A stretch of DNA of 64,000 nucleotides from Henricia sp. BOLD:AAB3569 (lineage: Eukaryota > Echinodermata > Asteroidea > Spinulosida > Echinasteridae): contig JBBELK010001244.1 in NCBI GenBank assembly GCA_037783545.1, positions 124,001-188,000 on the forward strand, in the 5' to 3' direction. Below are positions 1 through 11,300 of this stretch, piece after piece. The notes beneath the pieces were generated by a model that was not told the origin of the DNA, searched no databases, and saw nothing but the letters and a program-made list of their open reading frames with translations. A program made the position numbers and the translations under genes. The stretch's first letter is position 1. Every line of letters begins with the position of its first letter.

Positions 1-2441
1 GGCCGATGTTCAATCACGTGGGAAATACGGCCCGGAGGGAACCGTTCCATGCTGTACACAGACCGCTGTGAATGCCGTTCGTTCCGTGACAAAACCACCC
101 GTCGCAATGCACCAGTATTTACTTCAAAAGAGCTTCATTGTGAGTCACAATTTCACCGTTTTTTTCACAAAACAGGTAATAGTAGATTGTTGTCATATTA
201 CATGTACATGAAGTGTACGTTTTCACATTTGTATTTTGAATTACAAGGACAAAACAGGCATGATAAACATTCACTTCGTGTATTTTCCATTTTGTATGTT
301 TCTCAGGATGACGTCAAAACCCTGTTGATAAACAAGCCAAGTGACCTCTAGCGTTTCAGAACTTCGGGTAAAGAGGGTCGGAACTGCTTTACGTTTTAAG
401 CAAAAGCCCGTCGATTTTTTGTGAAAAACAAGTTGTGATGGTGTTGTAGACACATACACCTCCATCATGTCCATGATAAACAGAAAAACTTTAAAAATGT
501 GGACGGGGGGGATTCTAGCTGTTTAAAAATGAGTACAAATTTCTCTGAAAACTTCAGTCAAGATTTGTGAGGTCATCTGCTCACAGTATACATGTTGAAT
601 GAACATGTTCAAACATGTACTCGCCATGAAATTGTCAAAATAACCAGTTACAACGTGTCGTTTGACTTGAAATGACGTCAACTAGGAAAACTGGAACGTT
701 TCCAAACTGCAATGATAAATTCAAGAAAGAGATGCAACAATTTGGGGTTATGAGACTGCTTTGAAGTTGCCGATTGAACCCGAACGAAGGGAAACATGTA
801 TACACTATACAGCAAACTCGACTTGTAATAGGGGGAATAAGATGACAAGCAGCTGGTAAATCTTGGCACAATCTGATAAAATAAATATCGCCATTGATTG
901 TTTATTCATTCGACAGGACATCGTCAGAAATTGGTGCGGTTTACTTACAAATGCCAGGAAATAAACACTGCTGTTACAGTGTTCCGAATCCGGGGTTCCG
1001 GAACGTGTATAATTATGTCATGTCTCGTTTTGCCAATCGTCCATAGTTGGCATGTATGATATGCTGGCCAACAATAATGGTCCTGGATCATTATTCGTTG
1101 TTACAGATCATATGAGAACGTCTTGAGAAGAGGCTATGGTAGGGGTAAAGGGTTTAAGGTGTCGGGGTTAGAGTTTAATTCATTAAAAAGTAATGAACTT
1201 GCAGCGAGTTCGTTTGGTGTAGTGGTTAGAGTGATAGACCTCTGTTATTAATGTCCCTGGTGCAATACTCGTTACTTGGTTTTAAAAGATCCTAAGTAGT
1301 TAGAAGCTTGAAAGAGCCAGAACAAATTTTAGTCTCTGTTCCGAGTGTTAAATGTGTTAAATGAGAGTCCTAGCTATGGTCCAGGACCAGTATTGTAGGC
1401 CAGAATCTCACGCGTACATATGACCAGCATATATTCTGGATACTGCATTGTGGAAACTCCGCCGCAGTGTACTATTCACTTGGGAAAAACTACCATAGGC
1501 ATTCGCCATTTGAGACTCTATATGCACCAAGTCTATGCCAAAGTGTTTTCAAAAGAAGAACTTGATATTTTATCATTAATCATGTTTCGTAACGCAATTT
1601 ATCATGTAATATTAGGAAAAATTAGTGGCAAGGGTGTTTGATAAATGATACCATCGTGTATCGTAGTGATTTGTTTCCAACACTGGGAACTAATCGTCTG
1701 CAATTTTAAACAATCGTGACACTGCGGTACCACGATGGCATGTAAATATTCACGAGGCTGATTATCCCAACGCATTGTAACTAATCAATGTCAGGAACCA
1801 TCAAGAAACAATCAGAAACTGTCAAGAAGTATTCAGATATCAGGAAAATTCCCTAAACTTAATTTTTTTAATTTAACTTTTTAATTATTATTAATTTAAA
1901 CATTAAATTTAAAAAATTAACTGGCTTAGGGGCCTACTTAGATAAGTTTGATTTTCAAACATCAAACTAAAACAATAAATGTCAAAATATTGTTGTTTGT
2001 TTAAAAAAAATATACAGTATCTAACGTTAGTTTTTAATAAAATAAAAAAGGCCTAAATTTAACTTTTAAAATAATGAAACTGTTATTTTCTAATTTTTAT
2101 GAGATATCTTTAATGTCGATATTTTCAATTTTTTACTAATAAATACAAGGCTATACCTAATTTTGCTGAATAAAAATTAGCCTAGACCTATTAATTTCCT
2201 TGACGGTTTTCAACTGCTTCCTGCCGACGGTTTCTGCGTCGCCTGACGGGTTCACAACGGTTCCCGACAGTGATTATAGTAGGACCCTAACTTGTCCTCG
2301 GGCCGGAATAATTTTTTGGAAATGCACTCACAATATGTTGTCTTATCCCACTAAAAAATAATAAATAAATAAAAAATTGCATTAGATAGAGGTATCGTAC
2401 GGTGCCCACTTTTCAAGAAAATTGTGGAAAATATTACATTT
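1..2441. other. Gene-poor left end
   Basis: I recognise no confident gene here. The first ~117 bases are open on the + strand, Cys-rich, and could be the tail of an exon ending near a GTATTT donor, but this is only a possibility. Positions 590-870 (minus) resemble 7100-7400 (plus), so they belong to a dispersed repeat. Positions 1204-1265 look like a decayed tRNA-derived head. Positions 1850-2170 are very AT-rich. Confidence 0.4.
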
Positions 2442-2675
2442 TTAGCACGACTGTTCCCTGGATGTTATAAGTTTAAATACCAACTCTGGCTGACCGGTTT
2501 GCTCGGTGGGTGTTTGACAAGCCAACATCCTTAAAACCGACCGTCTAATGACCGACCCATCTTTTGAATGACAAAACATGCCAAAATGGTCTGGTTGCGG
2601 AAACTTGTCTGTACACAACACGCAGCAATCGTCCAGCCCTATAGCTTGTTCAATATTTACAAATGTACTTGAAAC

Positions 2676-2921
2676 TAAATGCTTTTCCTTATCCAATGTA
2701 CTCACATCTTTCTTTGGACAAGTTGTCAAGACTTTGTAGTCTTCTAAGTGGTATCCCTTGGTACTCAAGTAGACCATGGCCATTAGGATGGGGTGATCAG
2801 CAAGAAATCGTCGTGTTAGTGCGTCACCACCGGGCAGACGTATACGCAGTGTGGTAGTAGACTCCGAACAAGTCTCGCTTGGCTCATCTGGGAGTTGTTG
2901 CTCTAACGATAACAGTAGCGC
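2676..2921 (-). pseudogene. FAF1-like UBX-domain exon fragment
   Basis: The minus-strand frame encodes a stretch starting LLLSLEQQLPDEP, then TTTLRIRLPGGDALTRRFLA, then KGYHLEDYKVLTTCPKKDVS. This is the organisation of the C-terminal part of FAF1, where a short SLEQ-x-LP-x-EP linker precedes the UBX domain, a ubiquitin-like fold that binds the ATPase p97/VCP. A plausible 3' splice site (CATTCAG) sits just upstream at 2922-2928. The family's FPR loop motif used for p97 binding reads CPK here. Homology stops at about position 2676 and the frame runs on into unrelated sequence, with no UBX C-terminus and no other FAF1 domains found nearby. It could be an orphan exon of a gene with very long introns, but a decayed partial copy is more likely. 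Confidence 0.5.
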
Positions 2922-3119
2922 CTGAATGAGAATAACGCCCAAATAAGTCACACTGAGTTCTTGTCTAATGCCTGAATGGGAATAATTGCCCAAATCAAAA
3001 CAGCCATTACATTCACAGTACAGAGTACCTTGATTTTTCCGACTGTGATTATATGTTGCTTCATCCTAATTGTTGGCGTTACTAGCTGTACTTCAGGGGA
3101 CAGATTTCTGCAATCATGA

Positions 3120-3300
3120 TCTATACTACAACACATGGCTCCTTAATAAGCTACAAAGATTGTGTACACATCTGCCTAGTTTGCAGGTGGTCATGGGTTC
3201 TGAGCACGCTACGTGTTTTAGCGTGTCCTCGGGAAACGCATTTAGTATAGAGTGCGTCGTGAATGGGCCAAATTACTTCAACTTAACAATGAACATGTAA
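3120..3300 (+). repeat. Degenerate tRNA-derived SINE copy
   Basis: The stretch TGCCTAGTTTGCAGGTGGTC and its downstream part (around TTTAGTATAGAGTGC) match, with substitutions, the better preserved tRNA-derived element at 19624-19750. Read as an old SINE copy. Confidence 0.4.
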
Positions 3301-3496
3301 TAATAATAATTCCACTTATAGTGCGCCATCTCTAGGGCAAGCCTGTTGGAGAGCGCATCACATTAAAAATGGCAAGTGAAATATTTTAACACAGTTAAAA
3401 ATGTAGTTATAAACAACGACACTCAACCAACCCAAAAGGAAATTTGAGTTGATACAGACACAAAATACAACAAATCACAGTTCCCCGAATGCCCCT

Positions 3497-3622
3497 TTAA
3501 ATAAAAAAGTCTTTGAGTCCGCTTTTAAACAACCTCAGTGATTGCACATTATGAAGATCGGAGGGTAGGCTGTTCCACAATTTAGAAGCAGCAGACAATT
3601 TAGGAGCAAGTACCTTGAAGAC
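3497..3622 (-). mobile_element. LINE reverse-transcriptase C-terminal remnant
   Basis: The minus frame ends in APKLSAASKLWNSLPSDL followed by SLRLFKSGLKDFFI and a stop. The arrangement A-x-LWNSLP-x-x-L, then SL-x-x-FK-x-x-LK, is the typical C-terminus of CR1/L2/Jockey-type non-LTR retrotransposon ORF2. Only this tail remains; the upstream sequence is a GC-rich stretch without recognisable RT motifs. Confidence 0.6.
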
Positions 3623-3649
3623 ATGCAAAACCTTGTCTGCTCTCTCAAC

Positions 3650-4690
3650 CCAGTGCGCAAGCCAACGACGGACCGCCGTCGGCTGCCGTCGGCTGGGAAG
3701 CGGCCGGTCGGCATCGGCACACCGACCAAAAACCACCAGCGGTTCGCCGGTGGCTTGCAAGTGGCACGCGAACAGCGTTTTACAGCTCCCGAGCTACTAG
3801 CGAACCACTAGCGGTATCCAGTGGCAAACCACCAGTGCCACTGCCGCTCCTCAATCGCCAACGGAGCACTAGCGGTCCGCGGTCCGCGGGTGGCTGCCAC
3901 CAGCGGCCCGCTAGCGGTGCCGCTAGCGGGCCGCTGACGGCCCGACCGCGGCTTGCGCACTGGGAAGAGGACAAATCAGTCGTTAGGCTTACCTTTTGTT
4001 CTTGCTCTCTTTCCCTGATTTCCTATTCTTGTTCTCTCAGTCTCTGTTCTTCCTTTTCTTGTTTTAATCTGTCTTGTTCCTGCCAAAGTAATCAGGGGAA
4101 GGTTAAATGCTTTACCTTTTAATAAGCTAAAATTTAGTGCCAGGACGGCACAAAATGATGTGGCGGGCGGGGGGCGGTTGTCCGCCCCTACCTGACCGCG
4201 GCGGATTTCTCTCTCGTGCGCTTGCCCGACCAAATTATATCACGCGGCCCGTCCCACTCTCGCAAATGTTCTCCACCTGGAGGGGAGATTTCGTCCTCTC
4301 TCCCCTCCCTAAATTTTTCTCTCCACCGAGGCGGCCCATCCTCACCGCAGGATTGCCCTCCCTTGGGCAAGGGACGCCCGGGCCAGTCCGACTGCTCGGC
4401 CCCACCATGCGTGCTTTTCATTCCGGCCCCTTACTGGCCGTCTTCCCTCTCCTTTGCTCGCACCTGTCCGAGCCCTCTCCTCGCCCGGCATAATCGTTGC
4501 CTTCCTCGGGCAGCAGCCGCCCCTCCAGCCGCCCGTGCCCTTTCAACTCGACTTGTGGATGGGTTTTTGGTCCAGAGCGGAGCCTGATGCGTGGGCGGGT
4601 TTTTTGGCCGGGTCCGAGCCTGACTTGTGGATGGGTTTTTGGTCCAGAGCGGAGCCTGACGTGTAGGCGGGTCCGAGCCCGACTTGTGGG
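3650..4690. other. GC-rich block with short tandem repeats
   Basis: A CpG-rich block unlike its AT-rich surroundings. It contains palindromic GCTAGCGG motifs (3790-3950) and a ~71-bp tandem repeat at 4551-4690 built on GACTTGTGGATGGG. Long open frames on both strands reflect the low stop-codon density of GC-rich DNA; none looks like a known protein. Confidence 0.4.
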
Positions 4691-4935
4691 TATTGAGATT
4701 TTGTTATCATACACGTTTTTGTCATATTTTTCTCATTCCGTATATTTTCAAGGATGTCGTCAAAAAACCACCAATGTTTTGTAAACTAATTTATCTGGTT
4801 CCATAAAGCAGTGCAGTAATCACACCAACCTTTTTGCTCCGATCACAGATTGCAAATTTCTCATGGATAGTATTTTAAGGAGGTATTTTATACGATTCTT
4901 AGGTTAAAACGGAATCCATTTTCTGGGAAAATCTG
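4690..4935 (+). repeat. Dispersed ~300-bp repeat family A, copy 1
   Basis: Contains the family landmarks GTTTTGTAAACTAATTTATC, CATAAAGCAGTGCAGT, CATGGATAGTATTTT and GAGGTATTTTATA in the same order as at 13372-13660, 19080-19345 and 54045-54350, and in reverse at 14215-14360 and 44812-44985. No coding capacity seen. Confidence 0.75.
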
Positions 4936-5256
4936 CATGAACAAGCAGTAACAAAGCTCACGTCTGTTATCCTCGTTTAGGTCCCAATTGTCTAAACACC
5001 ATCTGGTCTCATCCTTGCATCATGCAGATAGCGTAGCCTGGATGCATCTCTCCAGCTGTCGGTGACCGGAGGCCGTCGGTATCTTTTGATTCCTCCCCAA
5101 GACTCCCTGTAATTATTAAGACACGCTTCAGGTAACAGCCAATTATACTCACATCTAAGACCTTTGTATTGTGTCACGGCTTGACGAGTAATAAGCAGCC
5201 CACACATCTGACATTATTCTGTTGTTGCATGACATTTCTTGGGCAATTCTGGAGTG

Positions 5257-5264
5257 CATAAATA
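5257..5264 (+). promoter_or_regulatory. TATA-like box of the Kunitz/antistasin gene
   Basis: CATAAATA lies about 125 bases before the start codon at 5387. A plausible initiator (TCATTT, 5283-5288) lies 25-30 bases further on, the expected spacing. Confidence 0.4.
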
Positions 5265-5386
5265 CTCAGATTCCTGCATCGTCATTTCATTGTCTTCATC
5301 TGAGCAAACCAAGGAGCTGACTTGTCTTCAAGTCGTTTCGCTTCTGCATTTTAGTAATTGCTTCGTCGGAGTTAAAGACTTGCACA

Positions 5387-8300
5387 ATGACTGGCTATAG
5401 GGTCTTGGGCGTGATGCTACTTGTTGGTTGTGTATGGGCTACTGGCTATAAACAAGGTATGGTCATCACTTTATGGAATCTTATCTACCACTAAAATGGT
5501 GTTACATTTTTAAAAAGATTCACAGGAAGCCTATTTTTACGTGTAATTTCGACACGTCACTTTGAGAACCTTCTGCCCAAGTCATTTCTGGTTTACTGGT
5601 TTTCGGTTCGTCGTTTCACTTAAACTTTCCTCTACTCCGTTTTTTTTTCTGAAAACGACACGCGTCGCATTTACGTATTTACTCAGCACGCTTAAAAATC
5701 TATTGTTAAATCAACAACTAAAACGTGCAGTGACTACTCTTTTAAGTGTTAAAATCTAACAGTTATCGCGTTTTATTTAACACGATAAGTGTTGGATTTA
5801 ACACTTTTAAAGAGCAGTCACTAGCTCACCACACTTTTTAATTGGAACTAGTCTTCCATGGCCAGAGGTTTCGTCATACATTTTTGTTTAACTACCCCTT
5901 TTATCATGAGGATTTTTATGTACGAAGTAATGATTAAAATTACAATGACTGTTTCATACAGACAAGTGTGCAAATAGTCGTTATTATGCATGCAGGAGGT
6001 GAAAATTGAAAAGAAAACTACGGTAGAACAGCTTGCTGCTTCCTATGAATTTAAATTCCAACCAATTAAAACCCCAACCCACACCCCAACCGCTACCCCA
6101 TCACCCCACCACGTCACCCCTACCACGTCACATTTCCCAAATACATGTACGTAAAGCCTCATCTACATTGGCAAACATTTCACATCAAACTTGAAGTTTG
6201 GTCCTGTTTTTTAGAGAAGCTTGCTGGTGTGGACGGCACATAAAACATTAGCAAACTTTACCAAACCGTGTTTGCCGGTGTTTGGACATGCAGCTATTGG
6301 CAAACATCCGTTTGCTCATGTTTTATGTCTGAACCAATCAGGAACCAGTGTCAGGTCATGTGATTAGAGCCAGCCTATCGTGATCACAAGATTGTTCAAG
6401 AAGTTTGCTTCTGTTTGCCAATGTAGGCACACAGTAAACATACCTGTTTGGTGATGTTTGCAAGTGTTTGCCAGTGACAGTGTACATGTAGACTAGGTTT
6501 TACTAATTTGAGTTAAACCACAATTCAGATGTTTTACTATAAGAGCGCCACCAAGTGTGGGTGCGTGCATGGCCACCGACACAATTCAGATGTTTTACTA
6601 TAAGAGCGCCACCAAGTGTGGGTGCGTGCATGGCCACCGACACAATTCAGATGTTTTACTATAAGAGCGCCACTAAGTGTGGGTGCGTGCATGGCCACCG
6701 ACACAATTCAGATGTTTTACTATAAGAGCGCCACCAAGTGTGGGTGCGTGCATGGCCACCGACACAATTCAGATGTTTTACTATAAGAGCGCCACCAAGT
6801 GTGGGTGCGTGCATGGCCACCGACACAATTCAGATGTTTTACTATAAGAGCGCCACCAAGTGTGGGTGCGTGCATGGCCACCGACACAATTCAGATGTTT
6901 TACTATAAGAGCGCCACCAAGTGTGGGTGCGTGCATGGCCACCGACACAATTCAGATGTTTTACTATAAGAGCGCCACCAAGTGTTTCTGTTAGAGAGGG
7001 CATTTTAGTGACAGAGCGGTCGACATCGGTGTATTCGTTTACTGCACAAACATCGGATTGATTTGAAAACGAATACCTGACTTAGAGGCTGAAGTTTATT
7101 TAGGAAGCCCAGATTATTTAAACACGGTTAAAAATGTTTGCGAAGGAAAAGGTTCAATCTGTACATTTGTATGTATTTCTAAGCTGGACCATGTTGATTA
7201 AACATGTTGATTGCCAACTTCAAACCAGTCACATAACCCAAAATAATTTCTCTACTTTCTTGAATGCATCATTGCAGTTTGGAAAAATTCCAGCTTTCAA
7301 AGTTGACATCGATTTTAATATAAAAAAAACACGTTCTATTTCGTTATTTTGACGAAAATTTACGATAAGTACCGTACATGTTTCAATGTTCATTTCAACA
7401 TGTAATTTCGGATGGCCCAGTTTTAAAATGCATAGAGTAATGAGCGAGGTATTCTAGGTACTGCACAGACTTTTGCGCCGGTTACTATGTACCAGCTTGC
7501 ACCACCTGGAAACAGCCTGATTTGCCAGATAGTCTGGTGCATGTAATTTCGGATGGCCCAGCTTTAAAATGCATAGAGTAATGAGCGAGGTATTCTTGGT
7601 ACTGCACAGACTTTAGCCCGGTTACTATGTACATGTAGCTTGCACCATCTGGAAACAGCCTGATTTGCCAGACAGTCTGGTGCTTGACTCACTTGTACGC
7701 GAGCGCCATAGCGCGAAGGCGGGACTCTAGGATTTATGCAAATCACGCAACTGGTCTATAGTAGAAATTACAAAATAAAGTTACAAAAGTGAACTGTGCC
7801 GTCCTCAAATTCCATAGTTGGGGCAAGTTAGAAAGTCTTCCTGTTAAATGAGAATTTTTAATAAAACCATCAAAATGCTTCAGGCCGATGAAAAGCCGAG
7901 ATGCAATAACAGCTTTAATACAAGTACATGGTTCCTACAAGATGACCCTCGCTTAAGACAAAGAAGTAGGAAATTGCACCCACAGATGAGTAATCATGTG
8001 ATGACATCATTCTAGGTTTGGTCCCAATTAAATTAATCACCTTGTCAATCATAAATCCAATAAAGACAAACTAACGACTCAGACGACTAGAACGCCGGTA
8101 TCGGTAGGTACTAGAGCATGACGCTATTGAAAGGCTAAATCATGTGACTTTAATTCCTCCATTCATTAATTAAGGCATAAACTCCCTGTAGATCAACCCG
8201 TATCTCGTGGGTGTGACTGTGTTTTCACTATGTCCTCGCTTGGCTGAAAATACGCCATCTGGTTTTAATATCATGCTCAATGAAGTGAAATTAATAACAG

Positions 8301-11300
8301 GCTACGGATTGCAGCTCATTGTCGCTAGCAATCAAAAGGGAAATGTTTTTAAATGTAAAAATCAGAGATTTATTTCATGATCTACACTGTAGATGCAAAA
8401 CAGGTGTTGTGGCATTTCTGCATTTGAGAATTGAAAAACATGTCATAGGTCTCCAAAAAACTTCTTAATTTAATCGCCTTGGTTGACTTTTATTAATTTT
8501 CTTGATAATGTCAAATTAAATTGATGTCACCTGAAACAAATTCAGGATTTTTGGAACGGAATTTTTTAATGAAATGGAAAACCATCCGTCCCAGTTAATG
8601 TACAGGCTTGGTGGACCACCTACACCCTGACAACTAAAATAAGTACATAATTTGTTAAGGAATGGAAAACCATCCGTCCCAGTTAATGTACAGGCTTGGT
8701 GGACCACCTACACCCTGACAACTAAAATAAGTACATAATTTGTTAAGGAATGGAAAACCATCCGTCCCAGTTAATGTACAGGCTTGGTGGACCACCTACA
8801 CCCTGACAACTAAAATAAGTACATAATTTGTTAAGGAATGTCTTATAGCAACATTTGATACCATGTAAGCCTCCTGAGCTAATGATTATTGTCTAAGACC
8901 AAACAACATAAACATAAGCCCGGTTGCTTGGCCGAAGAGGAATCTTGTCTTGGTCTTGTCTTGGCCGAAGGAGTGATTTTTATGAATAATTCAAGACATG
9001 GTCCAATCATATTTTTTTTCTATTTTTTGTTTTATTACAATACCTGGTTTAAAACAAAAAAAACCAATTATTTTTTGATTAGATAAATGTACAGAGAAGC
9101 TAGAACGCGGACACTGCCATGCCAAAATTCCAAGTTGGGGTTACATTGATGATGTAGAGGACTGTGTGCTATTCATCTACGGAGGCTGCGGAGGGAACGC
9201 TAACAATTTCGCTACAGCAGAGGAATGCATCGACAAATGTGTCCGTAAGTATACATCAGTGTTGTTAATGACTCAGAGTAAAGACGCGAGTCGCTACAAG
9301 TCCAGTAGTACCGATTGACAAATTTCAAATTGACATGGCAGCCTTGTTTCAGACGCCGACCCATTGTAATACATCACGCGTCTTTTCATTTGCAAACTTT
9401 ATCACAAAAGCAAGCAGGACGTGACACTCTCGTTTACGATGACAATTTGAAGTTCCTGTATTCAGAAGTTTTTCAAACAGCCTTCCATGTACATGTAGTC
9501 TTGGCTTCAAGACCTTCGTCGTTTGTATGTTCTCGTACCGCACTGTCTGAGCGGTATTCAATTCTGCCGTGTGGTTGTTTCGACGTTGGTATCGATCCTT
9601 ACGCTTTTGACCAGACTTCGACAAAGGTCTCGGATATTTGCTCTGTGGCTGCTTAACTTTTTCTTTGTTTTGACTCAATATTCCTCTGAAAAGTCGGGGG
9701 AGCCAATCAGCGATCCAGATGAGATGCTCTCAACATACTTATTACGGTTTGAAACCATAAGAGCAAGTGCGTATGTACGAATGTATATGTACATGTAGTA
9801 CACGTACATGTACAGCAACATGCACTGCATGTACATGTACATGTACAACAACTTAGTTATGGTACACGGTAGCGACAAAGCGAGGCCAAATTTGCATATG
9901 ACTGTCCGTCATTACTCATCAATTGCCTGTTCCCTTATAATCCCTGCAGACCCACGTTCCTGCTATGACGACATTGATCAGCTGTGGTACTCACATCAAG
10001 AGACAAAAGAAGGGGGATTTGGCTGCGGAGGATGGTATGTCAATCGTTACTAAGCTTTGTCTTTCTCTCATAAAACTTGGACAATCCACACATACCGGTA
10101 GTCTAACATTTAAAATAGAATACATGATTGGTAAACTGTTACAAAAAGGCATTATTTCCACTCGTAATTAAAACTCTGTCAACAATAGATGCAGTAATAC
10201 TTCAAAAAACCTGAAAAATCCATGCATAGTTTTTGTGTATGAATGAATAGTAAAAAGGTTGTCTGCAGACTGAGATTCATTAATACAGTTCTCTTACTCA
10301 AAACCAAACTTTGAAATTAACACTTACAAGGTTTAACAAACGTAGCGTCCATCCCGCAAGATGTCTCTACAGACAGCAAAATGCGTAACCTTCTGCAATA
10401 GATAAACAAATGAGGGACAAACTTTCACTTACGGTATAAATGTCCGACTTGTTCTGAAGAGATAACTTAGGCCCAAAAAGGGTTAAAAATAGTGTGCCTT
10501 TCTAAAAACCCTGTGTACAAAATTCTACACTTTTATATACAAACCATGATGAATACATATCGTCTGGCATGATTTATACACAACAAAAGCTGAGATGAAA
10601 CCAGACCTAAAGTTAAGGAAATGTCATCTTTGTGATTTAGCTAATAGCGAAGTGATATAACTACTTAAAACCCCATGGATGCCAAACCTAGAAGTTAGAA
10701 CCTCCATGCAAAAACACACTTATTTCAGTGCTTTCGAACCCATTATTCGTGGAGACCGCCAACACCAACAACGGTCTGTCCGTGACAAAAATAGTGAACC
10801 GCAATGTATACGTGCACTGCAGTCAGCTGGGTATGGCACGCCTTTGCATACCGCATATGTATAGCATGCCAACAATTACAAGATGTTGTTTTAGTTTTCT
10901 CGACAATTAATTTAATACCGACAGTCAAAAATGCACTAATCTCCCATTTGTCTCAGCGAGTTGCGGGAGAGAATGAAAGACAGATTGCATAATTGGAAAA
11001 AATGGCGTTATCTCCATATATTGTGTTTTTCTTTGATACAGTACGTGTGTCGACGGCCTGTTTGAATGCGGCAGCTGCAGTAAGTACTTCAATCAAAAAT
11101 TGATTCAAAATCACAGAGAAAATCAAAACTTGACATGGGTTTTACTTTACAGTATAGCTCAAATGTTGTGACATAATCACTTTAAAAATGTTAGGCCCGT
11201 TTCAAAAGTCGCGCTTATGCCGTATCGAATTAAATTCAGCTTGGCACGACATTAGCACGGCAGTGGTTTCAAACGTCGAACTTAATTGCAAACTCTCAGT

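Noticed and set aside
1-117. Cys-containing open stretch at the left edge as the end of an exon
   Set aside because: Too short to identify and the putative donor GTATTT is weak; mentioned only in the regional entry.
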